From Methanobacteriota archaeon (GTDB lineage: Archaea > Thermoplasmatota > Thermoplasmata > RBG-16-68-12), in assembly GCA_005878415.1 (NCBI GenBank), contig VBMM01000042.1, positions 1 through 9,770 on the forward strand: DNA of 9,770 bases, given 5' to 3'. Each line of letters starts with the position of its first letter. Position 1 is the stretch's first letter. This document shows positions 1-7,099 of the stretch, piece after piece. The notes under the pieces are model-generated. The model worked only from the letters and a program-made list of their open reading frames with translations, did not search any database and was not told the DNA's origin. Position numbers and translations under genes: made by a program.

Positions 1-180
1 ATGATCGAGCACGGGCAGGAGGGCGGCCTCCGTCTTCCCGATGCCGGTGGGCGCGACGAGGAGGACGTTCGCGCCGGACCGGATCCGGGGGATCGCCCTC
101 TCCTGCGGTTCCGTGAACGACTCGATCCCGAGGGCCCGGACCGCCTCCAGGATCCGGGGCTCGAGCCCGAAGTCGTCCAT
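1..180 (-). CDS. Lhr-like DEAD/DEAH-box helicase, N-terminal fragment
   Basis: Only the first 60 codons are present and the gene runs off the left edge. The frame opens at an ATG at 180 and stays open to base 1. Residues 22-27 (FTEPQE) look like the Q motif that contacts adenine in superfamily 2 helicases, with Gln26. Residues 43-50 (APTGIGKT) form a Walker A loop, followed by EAALLPVLD, the pattern typical of Lhr and related archaeal DEAD-box helicases. Members of this family unwind RNA or DNA using ATP in repair or RNA metabolism; the exact subfamily cannot be set from 60 residues. An AT-rich element about 29 nt upstream fits leaderless transcription, and I see no ribosome binding site. Divergent from the large surface protein gene at 337, with 156 bases between the two starts. 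Confidence 0.75.
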   Translation of the reverse strand, partial: MDDFGLEPRILEAVRALGIESFTEPQERAIPRIRSGANVLLVAPTGIGKTEAALLPVLDH

Positions 181-205
181 GTGGTCGCTTGAACGGTCGC
201 TGGGA

Positions 206-212
206 CTAAAAG
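206..212 (-). promoter_or_regulatory. Candidate box A for the helicase gene
   Basis: On the minus strand this reads CTTTTAG, centred 29 nt upstream of the ATG at 180, in otherwise GC-rich DNA. Its position matches an archaeal TATA element driving a leaderless transcript. It is a weak match to the TTTATA consensus. Confidence 0.35.
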
Positions 213-325
213 TTACTCGTCGGGAAAGACAATCGGCCCGGGGAATCGCGGCTCCGCAACAAGAATTATCAGAGGGGATAACCGAGCCGCTGAGGTATTC
301 TAATCACCGGGCCACGGAACGTCCC

Positions 326-330
326 GAGGT
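326..330 (+). promoter_or_regulatory. Ribosome binding site deciding the GTG start at 337
   Basis: GAGGT lies 6 nt before the GTG at 337 and is complementary to the conserved archaeal 16S 3' end. It supports GTG as the start codon, and a typical signal peptide begins directly after it. An AT-rich stretch at 296-304 could be the box A of a transcript with a short leader. Confidence 0.5.
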
Positions 331-336
331 TTCAGT

Positions 337-3300
337 GTGAGCCGCCGCCTGCCCACCTCACCCCTAGTGGGAATCCTGCTCCTGTTGTTCCTGGGCACCA
401 GCCTCACCCCGTTCCTCTCCGTCCCGGCCGCCGCGTTCGGCGAGCGGCCATTCGAGTGGAACCAGACCATCAACGGCACGAACCATCTCGACGTCTACTC
501 GTCCGAGAGCGTGGCCCAGTCGTTCGTCGCGACTGATGCCTATCAGTTGCTGAACGTCACGTTGCGCCTCCGGAACCGAGGCGACACGACGGACACGCTT
601 ACCGTCGCGCTCCGAGCGGACGCCGCCGGGGTGCCGGGCAGCGCGGACCTCGCGACCGCCCAGCTTGTGATCGGGAACACGGTCGTCGGTAACTACAACG
701 TCCCGTTCGCGAGTCCCCCGGCCGTCGCAGCGGGGACGCGATACTGGATCGTCGCGACCTGCAGCAGTCTCCTCTCGAACGCGTACGAGTGGCACCACAG
801 CGGCGCGGACGTCTATCTGGGCGGCCAGGCGAAGATCAACCTGAACCTCGGCGGCGGTTGGATCAATCCCGCGACTCCCACGGACATGTACTTCCTAACA
901 TACGGCCAGGAAATCGAATCGAACCTCACGACGACAATCGTGGCGACCCGGACGAACGCGAACGCGGGGGACCTCGTGACGTTCCACGCGTACTTGAACA
1001 ACTCGGGGGCGACGGCGGCACAGACCGCATGGTTGAACGACACGCAGCTCCCGGGCCTCGTGTACGTCTCGGACACGGCCCAGACGGCTGGGGCGTCGAC
1101 CCCGTGGCCCTCCTTCCGCTTTGACGGCGTGGGCAACGGCCCCCGCACGTTCGATCTGATCGCGCGGGTCCCGATTGGAACGGAACCCGGAACGGTCCTC
1201 ACGAAAGCCCTCACCCTGAGGTACGTCGACGGAGCGGGCACCCTTCGCGCCGCGCCGTCCACACAAGCGAGCGTCTTGGTCGGAAAGCAGGCGAAGCAGG
1301 TCTACCTCAACCCGGACACGGTCGGATCATCGGAACGGCTCCGCCCTGGGTTCCCCATCGGCGGCCCGGGCTCGCAATACAACGAGACGCTCAAGCGGGA
1401 TGCCTCGGCGCACGATTTCGATCTCGCCCCGGTCCTCGCACGGGCGTTCCGCATCTACGGGACGAATGCGACGCTCTACCTCGACTCGGCCACCCACGAC
1501 GCGAAGAACCTGGACATCAATCTGACCCTGTCCGACTGGAACGGGGTCACGCTCACGCCTCTTGCGTACGTCCAACGACGGGTGACCACGAACAACTTCG
1601 CGGATTACCAACCCTTCCCGTTCACCTTCCCGGTCGTCAACCACACCTTCCCCGCTGGAGGCCGAATCCGGCTCACGGTTCGGAACATGGGAACGGGCTC
1701 GGAGGACGCGATCCTCGCGATGAATTCGACCTTCGCCGCGTCCCGCCTCGACCTCGACACGTCGACGTACGTGCGGATCGATCTCTTGGACCTGCGGGAT
1801 GCGAACGGATCGCCGACGGTGTGGTCGCCCAAAGACATGCTGGCGGCTCAGGCGAACGTCTCGGACCCGTTTGGGAGCGCGGAAATCAACGCGGTCCGCG
1901 TCAACCTGACGTCTCCGTCCGGCTCGTTGGTCGTGAACTACACGGCGATGACACTCCTCGCGACGGACCCTGCGAACCCGTCCGCCTGGAAACTGTTCCG
2001 GTTCGCGTACGGTCCGCCGCTCTCCGAGGGCACGTACGTGGTGGATGTCACGGCCGTCGAGTCGAACGGCGTCATGGACCTCGCGGAAGCCAAGGCCGTC
2101 GTTCGCGCGCCGCACTTCACCCTCACCAAGACGGCGACTGCCTCGAACGTCGGGAGTGGGGACAAATTCACGTACGACATCTGGTACAACAACACGGGAA
2201 GCGGGACCGCGGGCCTAGTCTGGATTAACGACACCTTGCCGAACGAGTTGACGTTCGTGTCCTCGTCCGATCCAGGCGCCATGACGGGTTCATACAATTG
2301 GACGTGGACGTCCCTCGCGACGGGCGCCTACCTCCTCAGCATCCACGTCCAGGTCAAAGGCGGTCTCCCGCCCATCCCATACGCCCGCAACTACGTGTTC
2401 CTGAACTACACAGACGAGAAGGGGTACCTGTGGCCCGTCCAACTCGCCTACGCCGACGTCGCCTTCCACGGGCCAGTGATCAGTCTGTCGAAGACGAGCT
2501 CGAAGTCGGCGATCCACGCCAACGAGACAATCGCCTACACGATTACGATGCAGAACGCCGGGGAGACGGCACAAGCACTCTGGCTCAACGACACCCTGCC
2601 AACCGAGCTCGGGTACGACTCCGATTCCTCGAACACGATCCCGGGCAGCTCGAGTACTGTGTCCGGGAACGACCTCTACTTCCGGTTCTCGAACATGCCG
2701 GCCCTGACGACTTGGTCGTTCACAGTCACCGCCGTCGCCGGCGCGGCAATCGAGGAAGGGGCCGAAGTCACGAATGCGGTCACCCTCAACTACACGAATT
2801 CCAACGGGTACTTCCTCCCGCCGAAGGACGCGTCCTGGACCGTCGTCGCTCGGGCGCCTCGGATCACGTCCGCCTTCGTGACGATCGTCCCGACTCAAGC
2901 GACGCCGCTGGATATCATTCCGGCCGTCGTGCTGTTCACGAACTCGGGGAACGAACCGGCGCGCGACGCGTGGATCAACCTCACGATCGACCCGGGCCTT
3001 TCGTTCCTCAACGCAAGCGTCCCGGCCACCGTCTCGGGGGCCACGATCCGATTTTACCTGACGAATGTTGGGGTCGGCCTGACCCTGGTATATCTGAACC
3101 TGTCCGTCCAACGTTGGGTCTCGGACCACCAGAGCCTCCCGATCAACGGCACCCTGGCGTATTCGGACGCGTTCCGGAACGTCCTTCCGCTCGTCCTCCT
3201 GCTCTCGGATGCCGTCGAGGCGTCGGTACCCCGGGTGGTCGTCAGCGTCGCACCTCAACAATCGTGGGTCGAGGCGGGGACGATCGGTGTCTTCAGCATC

Positions 3301-4482
3301 TATCGGGTTAACGCGGGGAGCGGAGTGGCAGGCGACGTCTGGCTCACACTGCCGCTCCCCGCTAGCTTTGTTTATGATAGCGACACGGCGGACGTGACCC
3401 CGACGGCGATCGGATCGACGTACACGTGGCACTGGATGAACATCGCGCCAGGCCCGAAATCCTTCTCGCTGCAATTGAGGGCAAAGCCGTCCGTGCCCAA
3501 CGGGACGCTTGAGGTGCTCACTTTCCGCACCGACTACACCGATATGAACGGCAACCCGCACAACGCCACCACCTTCCCCGTCTTCGTGCGATTCCGCGCC
3601 CCGCAGGTCGCGCTCACCGTGGCGGCAACCCCTAGTGAGGCACGACCCGGGGATACAATCCGGTACGATCTCACGTTCCGCAACACCGGGAACGCGACGA
3701 TGCGAAACCTCTGGCTCGTGGACGTGCTCGATCCGCGCTTCGAGTTCGTCTCGTATGCAGCTCGCGTGCCCGTCTCGGGTCAGAACCCGCTGAACTGGTC
3801 GTATGTCGATTTCGCACCGGGACAGACCGAGGCGGTGACCTTGGTGCTGCGCGTCCGGGGCGACGCCTCGATCGGGGCGCTCATCCCGAACACGTTCGAA
3901 GCCGTCTTCACGAACAGCGCGGGAAGCGTCATCGGATATGCCCGATCCGACAGTCCAACGGTCCTCATCCGATCGGACCCCTTCCAATTGGCGTACATCG
4001 GCGTCGGCATCGCGGCGGTTGGGCTCCTCGCCGCCTTCGTCGCCATGCGCCGTCTGCAGGTCCACATCGAAGAGGTGTTCCTCGTGTACCGGGACGGCGT
4101 GCTGATCTACCACCTCTCTCGAAGCCTCACCCAAGACAAGGACGAAGATGTCCTCAGCGGGATGCTCACCGCGGTCCAGGATTTCGTGCGGGACGCGTTC
4201 CGCTATGGCGAGCATCGCGAACTGCACCACCTCGACTTCGGCGACTATCGGATCCTGATCGAGCGAGGGAAGGACGTCTACCTGGCGGTCGTCTACTCGG
4301 GGAAGGACGCGGGGTTCGTGCGGAAGCGGGTCCGTTCCGTGATCGACCGCATCGAGGCCGCGTACGGGCCGGTCCTTGCGAAGTGGGACGGCGACATGGA
4401 CAAGGTCTTCGGCACGAGGGACGTCATCCGAGAGCACCTCCTCAAGACGAACAGGCGCGCGAGGCCGTCGCCGCCTCTATGA
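337..4482 (+). CDS. Giant secreted DUF11-repeat membrane protein with cytoplasmic longin/roadblock-like domain
   Basis: 1381 residues. Residues 1-33 form a Sec signal peptide: basic MSRR, a hydrophobic core, then a cleavage-like AAA. Residues 34-187 are a beta-rich domain I cannot name. Six DUF11-like beta-sandwich domains begin near residues 188, 593, 714, 842, 966 and 1090. Each carries the pattern 'GD or similar, YxxxxxNxG, xWLND, LP', as in the motif WINDTLPNEL. Residues about 316-592 between the first and second are beta-rich and unlike DUF11. N-X-S/T sequons are abundant. One membrane helix spans about 1216-1237, followed by basic residues RR, placing the C-terminus inside. The tail, about 1241-1370, has IEEVFLVYRDGVLIYH and DEDVLSGMLTAVQDFV, a pattern I recognise from the ends of other archaeal membrane proteins; its longin/roadblock-like fold is inferred. 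Likely role: surface adhesin or receptor linked to a cytoplasmic signalling or scaffold domain. Monocistronic, ending 15 nt before a convergent tRNA. Confidence 0.85.
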   Translation: MSRRLPTSPLVGILLLLFLGTSLTPFLSVPAAAFGERPFEWNQTINGTNHLDVYSSESVAQSFVATDAYQLLNVTLRLRNRGDTTDTLTVALRADAAGVPGSADLATAQLVIGNTVVGNYNVPFASPPAVAAGTRYWIVATCSSLLSNAYEWHHSGADVYLGGQAKINLNLGGGWINPATPTDMYFLTYGQEIESNLTTTIVATRTNANAGDLVTFHAYLNNSGATAAQTAWLNDTQLPGLVYVSDTAQTAGASTPWPSFRFDGVGNGPRTFDLIARVPIGTEPGTVLTKALTLRYVDGAGTLRAAPSTQASVLVGKQAKQVYLNPDTVGSSERLRPGFPIGGPGSQYNETLKRDASAHDFDLAPVLARAFRIYGTNATLYLDSATHDAKNLDINLTLSDWNGVTLTPLAYVQRRVTTNNFADYQPFPFTFPVVNHTFPAGGRIRLTVRNMGTGSEDAILAMNSTFAASRLDLDTSTYVRIDLLDLRDANGSPTVWSPKDMLAAQANVSDPFGSAEINAVRVNLTSPSGSLVVNYTAMTLLATDPANPSAWKLFRFAYGPPLSEGTYVVDVTAVESNGVMDLAEAKAVVRAPHFTLTKTATASNVGSGDKFTYDIWYNNTGSGTAGLVWINDTLPNELTFVSSSDPGAMTGSYNWTWTSLATGAYLLSIHVQVKGGLPPIPYARNYVFLNYTDEKGYLWPVQLAYADVAFHGPVISLSKTSSKSAIHANETIAYTITMQNAGETAQALWLNDTLPTELGYDSDSSNTIPGSSSTVSGNDLYFRFSNMPALTTWSFTVTAVAGAAIEEGAEVTNAVTLNYTNSNGYFLPPKDASWTVVARAPRITSAFVTIVPTQATPLDIIPAVVLFTNSGNEPARDAWINLTIDPGLSFLNASVPATVSGATIRFYLTNVGVGLTLVYLNLSVQRWVSDHQSLPINGTLAYSDAFRNVLPLVLLLSDAVEASVPRVVVSVAPQQSWVEAGTIGVFSIYRVNAGSGVAGDVWLTLPLPASFVYDSDTADVTPTAIGSTYTWHWMNIAPGPKSFSLQLRAKPSVPNGTLEVLTFRTDYTDMNGNPHNATTFPVFVRFRAPQVALTVAATPSEARPGDTIRYDLTFRNTGNATMRNLWLVDVLDPRFEFVSYAARVPVSGQNPLNWSYVDFAPGQTEAVTLVLRVRGDASIGALIPNTFEAVFTNSAGSVIGYARSDSPTVLIRSDPFQLAYIGVGIAAVGLLAAFVAMRRLQVHIEEVFLVYRDGVLIYHLSRSLTQDKDEDVLSGMLTAVQDFVRDAFRYGEHRELHHLDFGDYRILIERGKDVYLAVVYSGKDAGFVRKRVRSVIDRIEAAYGPVLAKWDGDMDKVFGTRDVIREHLLKTNRRARPSPPL

Positions 4483-4497
4483 GCGCGACGAAAACGA

Positions 4498-4602
4498 TGG
4501 GCCCGGCCGGAATTTCCGATCCCGCGGTGCCCCGAGGGACCTTTTGAACCGACGACCATCTGGTTATGAGCCAGACGCTCCACCAGACTAAGCTACGGGC
4601 CC
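4498..4602 (-). tRNA. tRNA with CAU anticodon (elongator Met or Ile2), with a T-loop intron
   Basis: Acceptor GGGCCCG (4596-4602) pairs with CGGGCCC (4499-4505); position 4498 gives discriminator A, and no CCA is encoded. The D arm is GCTTAGTCTGGTGGAGC and the anticodon arm is TCTGG-CTCATAA-CCAGA, anticodon CAU. T-stem GTCGG (4549-4553) pairs with CCGGC (4506-4510), but the sequence between them is 38 nt instead of 7. Removing 31 nt leaves the canonical T loop TTCAAAT and a standard 74-nt tRNA. The anticodon stem lacks the three G-C pairs of initiator tRNA, so it is elongator Met or the tRNA-Ile whose C34 is modified to agmatidine; the GGGC acceptor makes Ile2 a serious option. A TTTT at 4491-4494 (minus strand) just after the gene could terminate transcription. 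Confidence 0.85.
4512..4542 (-). other. 31-nt tRNA intron at T-loop position 59/60 with a bulge-helix-bulge motif
   Basis: Read on the minus strand, the outer helix is the T stem (GTCGG/CCGGC). The central helix TTCA/GGAA has one A-G mismatch, is flanked by the 3-nt bulges AAA and ATT, and the inner helix is GGTCCC/GGGATC. A second short stem, CGG/CCG with loop GGCA, caps the intron. Cutting each bulge after its second base, as the archaeal splicing endonuclease does, releases exactly 31 nt and restores a 7-nt T loop. The geometry is seen directly in the sequence; splicing itself is inferred. Confidence 0.75.
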
Positions 4603-4624
4603 TCGTCCGCGCAATCGCGTTGCG

Positions 4625-4633
4625 TTACTTAAG
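4625..4633 (-). promoter_or_regulatory. Box A promoter of the CAU tRNA
   Basis: On the minus strand this reads CTTAAGTAA, centred 27 nt upstream of the mature tRNA 5' end at 4602. Spacing and composition fit an archaeal TBP site. Confidence 0.55.
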
Positions 4634-4678
4634 CCATCGGTCCCGCTTCCTCTAATACCCGCGCACCTCGGGAGGAAC

Positions 4679-5227
4679 GTGCATCGCGAAGCCGCGAAGC
4701 TCAAGATCCGAGTCGGCTCGTGCCCGCGGAGAACGGCGTCACGGTCTTCGACGCGGAGACTCAAGAGACCTCATACGGCGTCTGGTCGAACGACGGACTC
4801 CCGTTTGTCTTCGACACGCACCGCAAGCACACGCGGTACGTCGCGACCCTCGAACTCCTCACGGAGGTCGTGAACCCCGTTCGAGTCGCCACGGCGGCCG
4901 CGGATCGCTTCAGTCGCCGTTGCCGTCCGTCGGGCTCCTCCCGATCCCGTAGACGGGCTGCTTCTTCAAGGGGAATCTCCAGGGGAATCTCCATGTGTAT
5001 TCGTTCTCGGGCCCGTGCGCGGGTTCGATATCGCGGCGAGCGGACGATCCGTCGAACCGGCGGAGCGGACCCTGAAAGAAGCCGTCACGGGGATCTGGGC
5101 TAGGATACCAAGCCAGCTCCTGCGGGCCCAACGCGAGCTACTCGCGCGCCGACGTACGGTGCGTCACCCTGCAGACCTCGAGGTCCTCATGAGACGATGG
5201 CACGCGGCACTGAGCCGCTATGGTTGA
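4679..5227 (+). pseudogene. Frameshifted remnant of an unrecognised gene
   Basis: No intact frame covers this region, yet coding signal moves through all three plus frames. It opens with GGAGG (4671-4675) 3 nt before GTG 4679, giving VHREAAKLKIRVGS. It continues from about 4720 in another frame, with GVTVFDAETQETSYGVW and HTRYVATLELLTEVV. Over 4720-4911 about 86% of codons end in G or C by my count (55 of 64), a strong coding signature. After a TAG at 4950 a third frame gives FKGNLQGNLHVYSFSG. The first frame then resumes from about 5015 with GFDIAASGRSVEPAERTLKE, a helical, Arg-rich tail ending at TGA 5225. Each change is a net loss of one base (mod 3), which fits progressive decay or single-base sequence errors. 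I do not recognise the family. The alternative is a short real protein at 4720-5103, but its second half has poor codon use. Confidence 0.4.
4969..4992 (+). repeat. Perfect 12-bp tandem duplication
   Basis: The unit AGGGGAATCTCC occurs twice head to tail (4969-4980 and 4981-4992). It lies inside the gene remnant, where it would duplicate four codons (GNLQ-GNL) without shifting the frame. It probably reflects slippage in DNA no longer under strong selection. Confidence 0.8.
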
Positions 5228-5632
5228 AGCCGGTTCCCGCGCGTTTATCTGTCGTCGATGCACTCACGCCTTCCAATGGACCGGGAGGCGGACGAGGGGC
5301 CGTTGCTACTTTCCCTCGCTAAAGAGGCGTTCCGCAAGCAAGTCTCGAAGCGGGTGCGGCCCCTCGCTCGGGGATTCGTCGAGCGTTGGATGGCGTGTGA
5401 ACTCTGGTTGTATCCGGCCGTAGTCCAGAGACATGGGAACGAGCTTCACACCTACCGGACGGTCAAAGCCGGCGGCCCGCTCGAAGCTCTCGAAGGAACT
5501 CTCGAAGTCGATCGAGGCGGTCGAGGGAATCTGAAGATTGAGTCCAAACGGGTCCGATGCGGGATACGAAATGCAGATGTAGACCAGTCGTCCATCGGCT
5601 TCCAGGGCGACTCTGTGGAGCGAGGGACTCGG
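5228..5632. other. Ambiguous 400-base stretch upstream of the propeller gene
   Basis: The plus frame of the downstream gene is open back to ATG codons at 5258 and 5276. TTTATC at 5244-5249 lies about 30 nt before 5276, so a leaderless 496-residue version is possible. Against it, the extension would put about 125 polar residues before a signal peptide. A minus-strand frame (stop at 5306) is also open here and has a plausible hydrophobic pattern, for example DGRLVYICISYPASDPFG. Over 5399-5617 I count about 60% G or C at codon position 3 for the plus frame and about 67% for the minus frame, both below the clear genes. An additional short plus frame at 5220 (MVEAGSRAFICRRCTHAF) has a CxxC pair. 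I cannot assign a gene; it may continue the decayed region to its left. Confidence 0.35.
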
Positions 5633-6763
5633 TTGGAATTTCGCAGCGCCGTGTGGATCGTCGCCTGTCTGCTCCTCATCGGCGCGATTCGGACGTTTGC
5701 TGCAACGTCGCTGGGCGGGGTTCGCCCCGAGCCGCTTCCGCTGCAATCCTTGAACCCGCACGAGGTAAGTGCATCCTCAACTCAGCTTACGCGGCGGGGT
5801 CTCGTCATCGCCACAGGCGGCGGGTTCGATTCGCTGCAGGCGGGATATCCGTCTGTCCTTCTCGACACCGGCGGGTACAAAATGTGGTACTTCGGATGCG
5901 ACCCCTCCTACTATTGCCAAATCGGATACGCCACGTCGGGGGACGGTCGTAACTGGACGAAGTGGGGGGTTGTCCTCTCACCCTCGCTCCCGGCAGAAGG
6001 CGGGTTAATCGCGTATCCGGAAGTCCGAAAGATCGGGAACGAGTACCGTATGTGGTATACCGGATTCGATGGCAACCGCTACCGCATCTTCTACGCCGCG
6101 AGCGGGGATGGCCTATCGTGGACGAAATACGGGATGGTCCTTGATGCGGGTCCGCCCGGTACACCAGACGACATGGGCGTCGCGCTCCCTCGGGTGGTGT
6201 TCGACGGAACGTACCACATGTGGTACACGACGGCGTCTCGGACACCGTCGCTGATCCTCCTTGCGACGTCCTCCGACGGACTGAATTGGACGAAGCGAGG
6301 CGTGGCGCTGAGCCCGGGACCGTCGGGCTCCTTCGACTCCGCTGGAGTACAAACGGGTGCGGTCTTGCGCGTCGGTGGGTCCTATGGAATGATTTACACC
6401 GGACTCTCCGACACCTCGACCTCGAGGCTCTTCTTTGCGTTCTCAGGGAACGGCACCGGTTGGGAACGCCTCGGCATGGCACTCAATGTGTCGCCGAGTT
6501 CGGAGAACTTGGTCGCGCATGCGAGCTTTGTGTTCCGGGCAAACGGGTCGCTCGCCGTCTACTACGTGGCCCGCGCGGGCTTCGCGGACCTCCAGATCTA
6601 CCTCGCGGACGGTCCGTCGCCCTTCCCGAACCCGGGTGGGGGATCTGAGGGATTCTGGACTCTCGCCGGCCCCGCAATCATCCTCATTGCCGGCGGGGGG
6701 GTCGCGGCCGCAGCCTTTGTGCTCCTCTTGGGTCGCAAACCGTCGCGGGGGAAGGCACGATGA
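5633..6763 (+). CDS. Membrane-anchored five-bladed beta-propeller, glycosidase-like
   Basis: 376 residues from TTG 5633, chosen because GAGG at 5622-5625 lies 7 nt upstream and the encoded N-terminus (MEFRSAVWIVACLLLIG...TFAA) is a good signal peptide. Five repeats follow with a near-constant period: MWYF at 84, MWYTG at 140, MWYTT at 196, MIYTG at 253 and VYYVA at 309, i.e. steps of 56, 56, 57 and 56 residues. Most repeats also carry SxDGxxWTK.G, followed by a hydrophobic pair. This pattern and blade count match the five-bladed propellers of GH43/GH32/GH62-type glycosidases and their non-catalytic relatives. I cannot point to a convincing catalytic acid set, so it may bind rather than cleave glycans. 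A glycine-rich linker leads to a membrane helix at about 341-367 and a basic tail (GRKPSRGKAR), so the propeller faces outside. Possible longer starts are at 5258, 5276 and 5615. Confidence 0.75.
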   Translation: MEFRSAVWIVACLLLIGAIRTFAATSLGGVRPEPLPLQSLNPHEVSASSTQLTRRGLVIATGGGFDSLQAGYPSVLLDTGGYKMWYFGCDPSYYCQIGYATSGDGRNWTKWGVVLSPSLPAEGGLIAYPEVRKIGNEYRMWYTGFDGNRYRIFYAASGDGLSWTKYGMVLDAGPPGTPDDMGVALPRVVFDGTYHMWYTTASRTPSLILLATSSDGLNWTKRGVALSPGPSGSFDSAGVQTGAVLRVGGSYGMIYTGLSDTSTSRLFFAFSGNGTGWERLGMALNVSPSSENLVAHASFVFRANGSLAVYYVARAGFADLQIYLADGPSPFPNPGGGSEGFWTLAGPAIILIAGGGVAAAAFVLLLGRKPSRGKAR

Positions 6764-6798
6764 ATCCGCCCTCTCGTGCCGCGGTCGCCCGGAGGGAG

Positions 6799-6872
6799 CG
6801 CCGTCGTCCGGATTCGAACCGGAGACCACCCGGTTAACAGCCGGGGGCTCTACCAGACTGAGCTACGACGGC
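6799..6872 (-). tRNA. tRNA-Asn (GUU anticodon)
   Basis: The cloverleaf closes fully: acceptor GCCGTCG (6866-6872) with CGACGGC (6800-6806), discriminator G at 6799, D arm GCTCAGTCTGGTAGAGC, anticodon arm CCCGG-CTGTTAA-CCGGG with anticodon GTT, and T arm TCCGG-TTCGAAT-CCGGA. The length is the standard 74 nt with no intron, in contrast to the CAU tRNA. CCA is not encoded. It is convergent with the propeller gene, whose stop lies 35 nt away. Confidence 0.95.
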
Positions 6873-6898
6873 TCACCGCCGCCAGACCAGAGCGCCTT

Positions 6899-6907
6899 CA
6901 AGTATTT
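6899..6907 (-). promoter_or_regulatory. Box A promoter of tRNA-Asn
   Basis: On the minus strand this reads AAATACTTG, centred about 31 nt upstream of the mature tRNA end at 6872. That leaves a few leader bases, as is usual for archaeal tRNA genes. Confidence 0.45.
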
Positions 6908-7069
6908 TCCGGGGCCGCGTCCACGCGATCGTTCGCACTCTGAGAAACTTCGGAACAAATTACGCGAGAAGGTGTTGGCCGCGGGGCTCCGCGTGGTCGA
7001 ACGAGGACTTGATCGTGGCCGAGGCGCTTAAGTCGCTTTCGCTCTCGTTCGATGTCCGGCTCAAAAGAC

Positions 7070-7076
7070 TTAGATA
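7070..7076 (+). promoter_or_regulatory. Box A for the small membrane protein
   Basis: TTAGATA is centred 27 nt before the ATG at 7100, the spacing expected for a leaderless transcript. A second AT-rich element, CTTAAG at 7028-7033, lies only about 21 nt before an alternative ATG at 7052, which is too close. The position of this element therefore favours the 7100 start. Confidence 0.45.
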
Positions 7077-7099
7077 CGTCTTTCGGCTCGCCTTGGTCT

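Noticed and set aside
1327..2115. 262-codon minus-strand frame within the DUF11 gene
   Set aside because: Low-complexity, Arg-rich translation opposite a clear gene.
2290..4437. 715-codon open frame on the minus strand opposite the DUF11 gene
   Set aside because: The plus strand has a coherent signal peptide, repeats, membrane helix and tail. The minus frame is Arg/Asp/Val-rich without hydrophobic structure, a typical mirror of GC-rich codon use.
4720..5103. A single intact 127-residue protein
   Set aside because: The first 64 codons look coding, but the second half turns Ser/Arg-rich with poor codon use while coding signal continues in other frames, so a frameshifted remnant explains it better.
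5258..5632. N-terminal extension of the propeller protein as the default start
   Set aside because: It places about 125 residues before a clear signal peptide, and codon use drops in its second half. It is kept only as an alternative because of the TTTATC element at 5244-5249.
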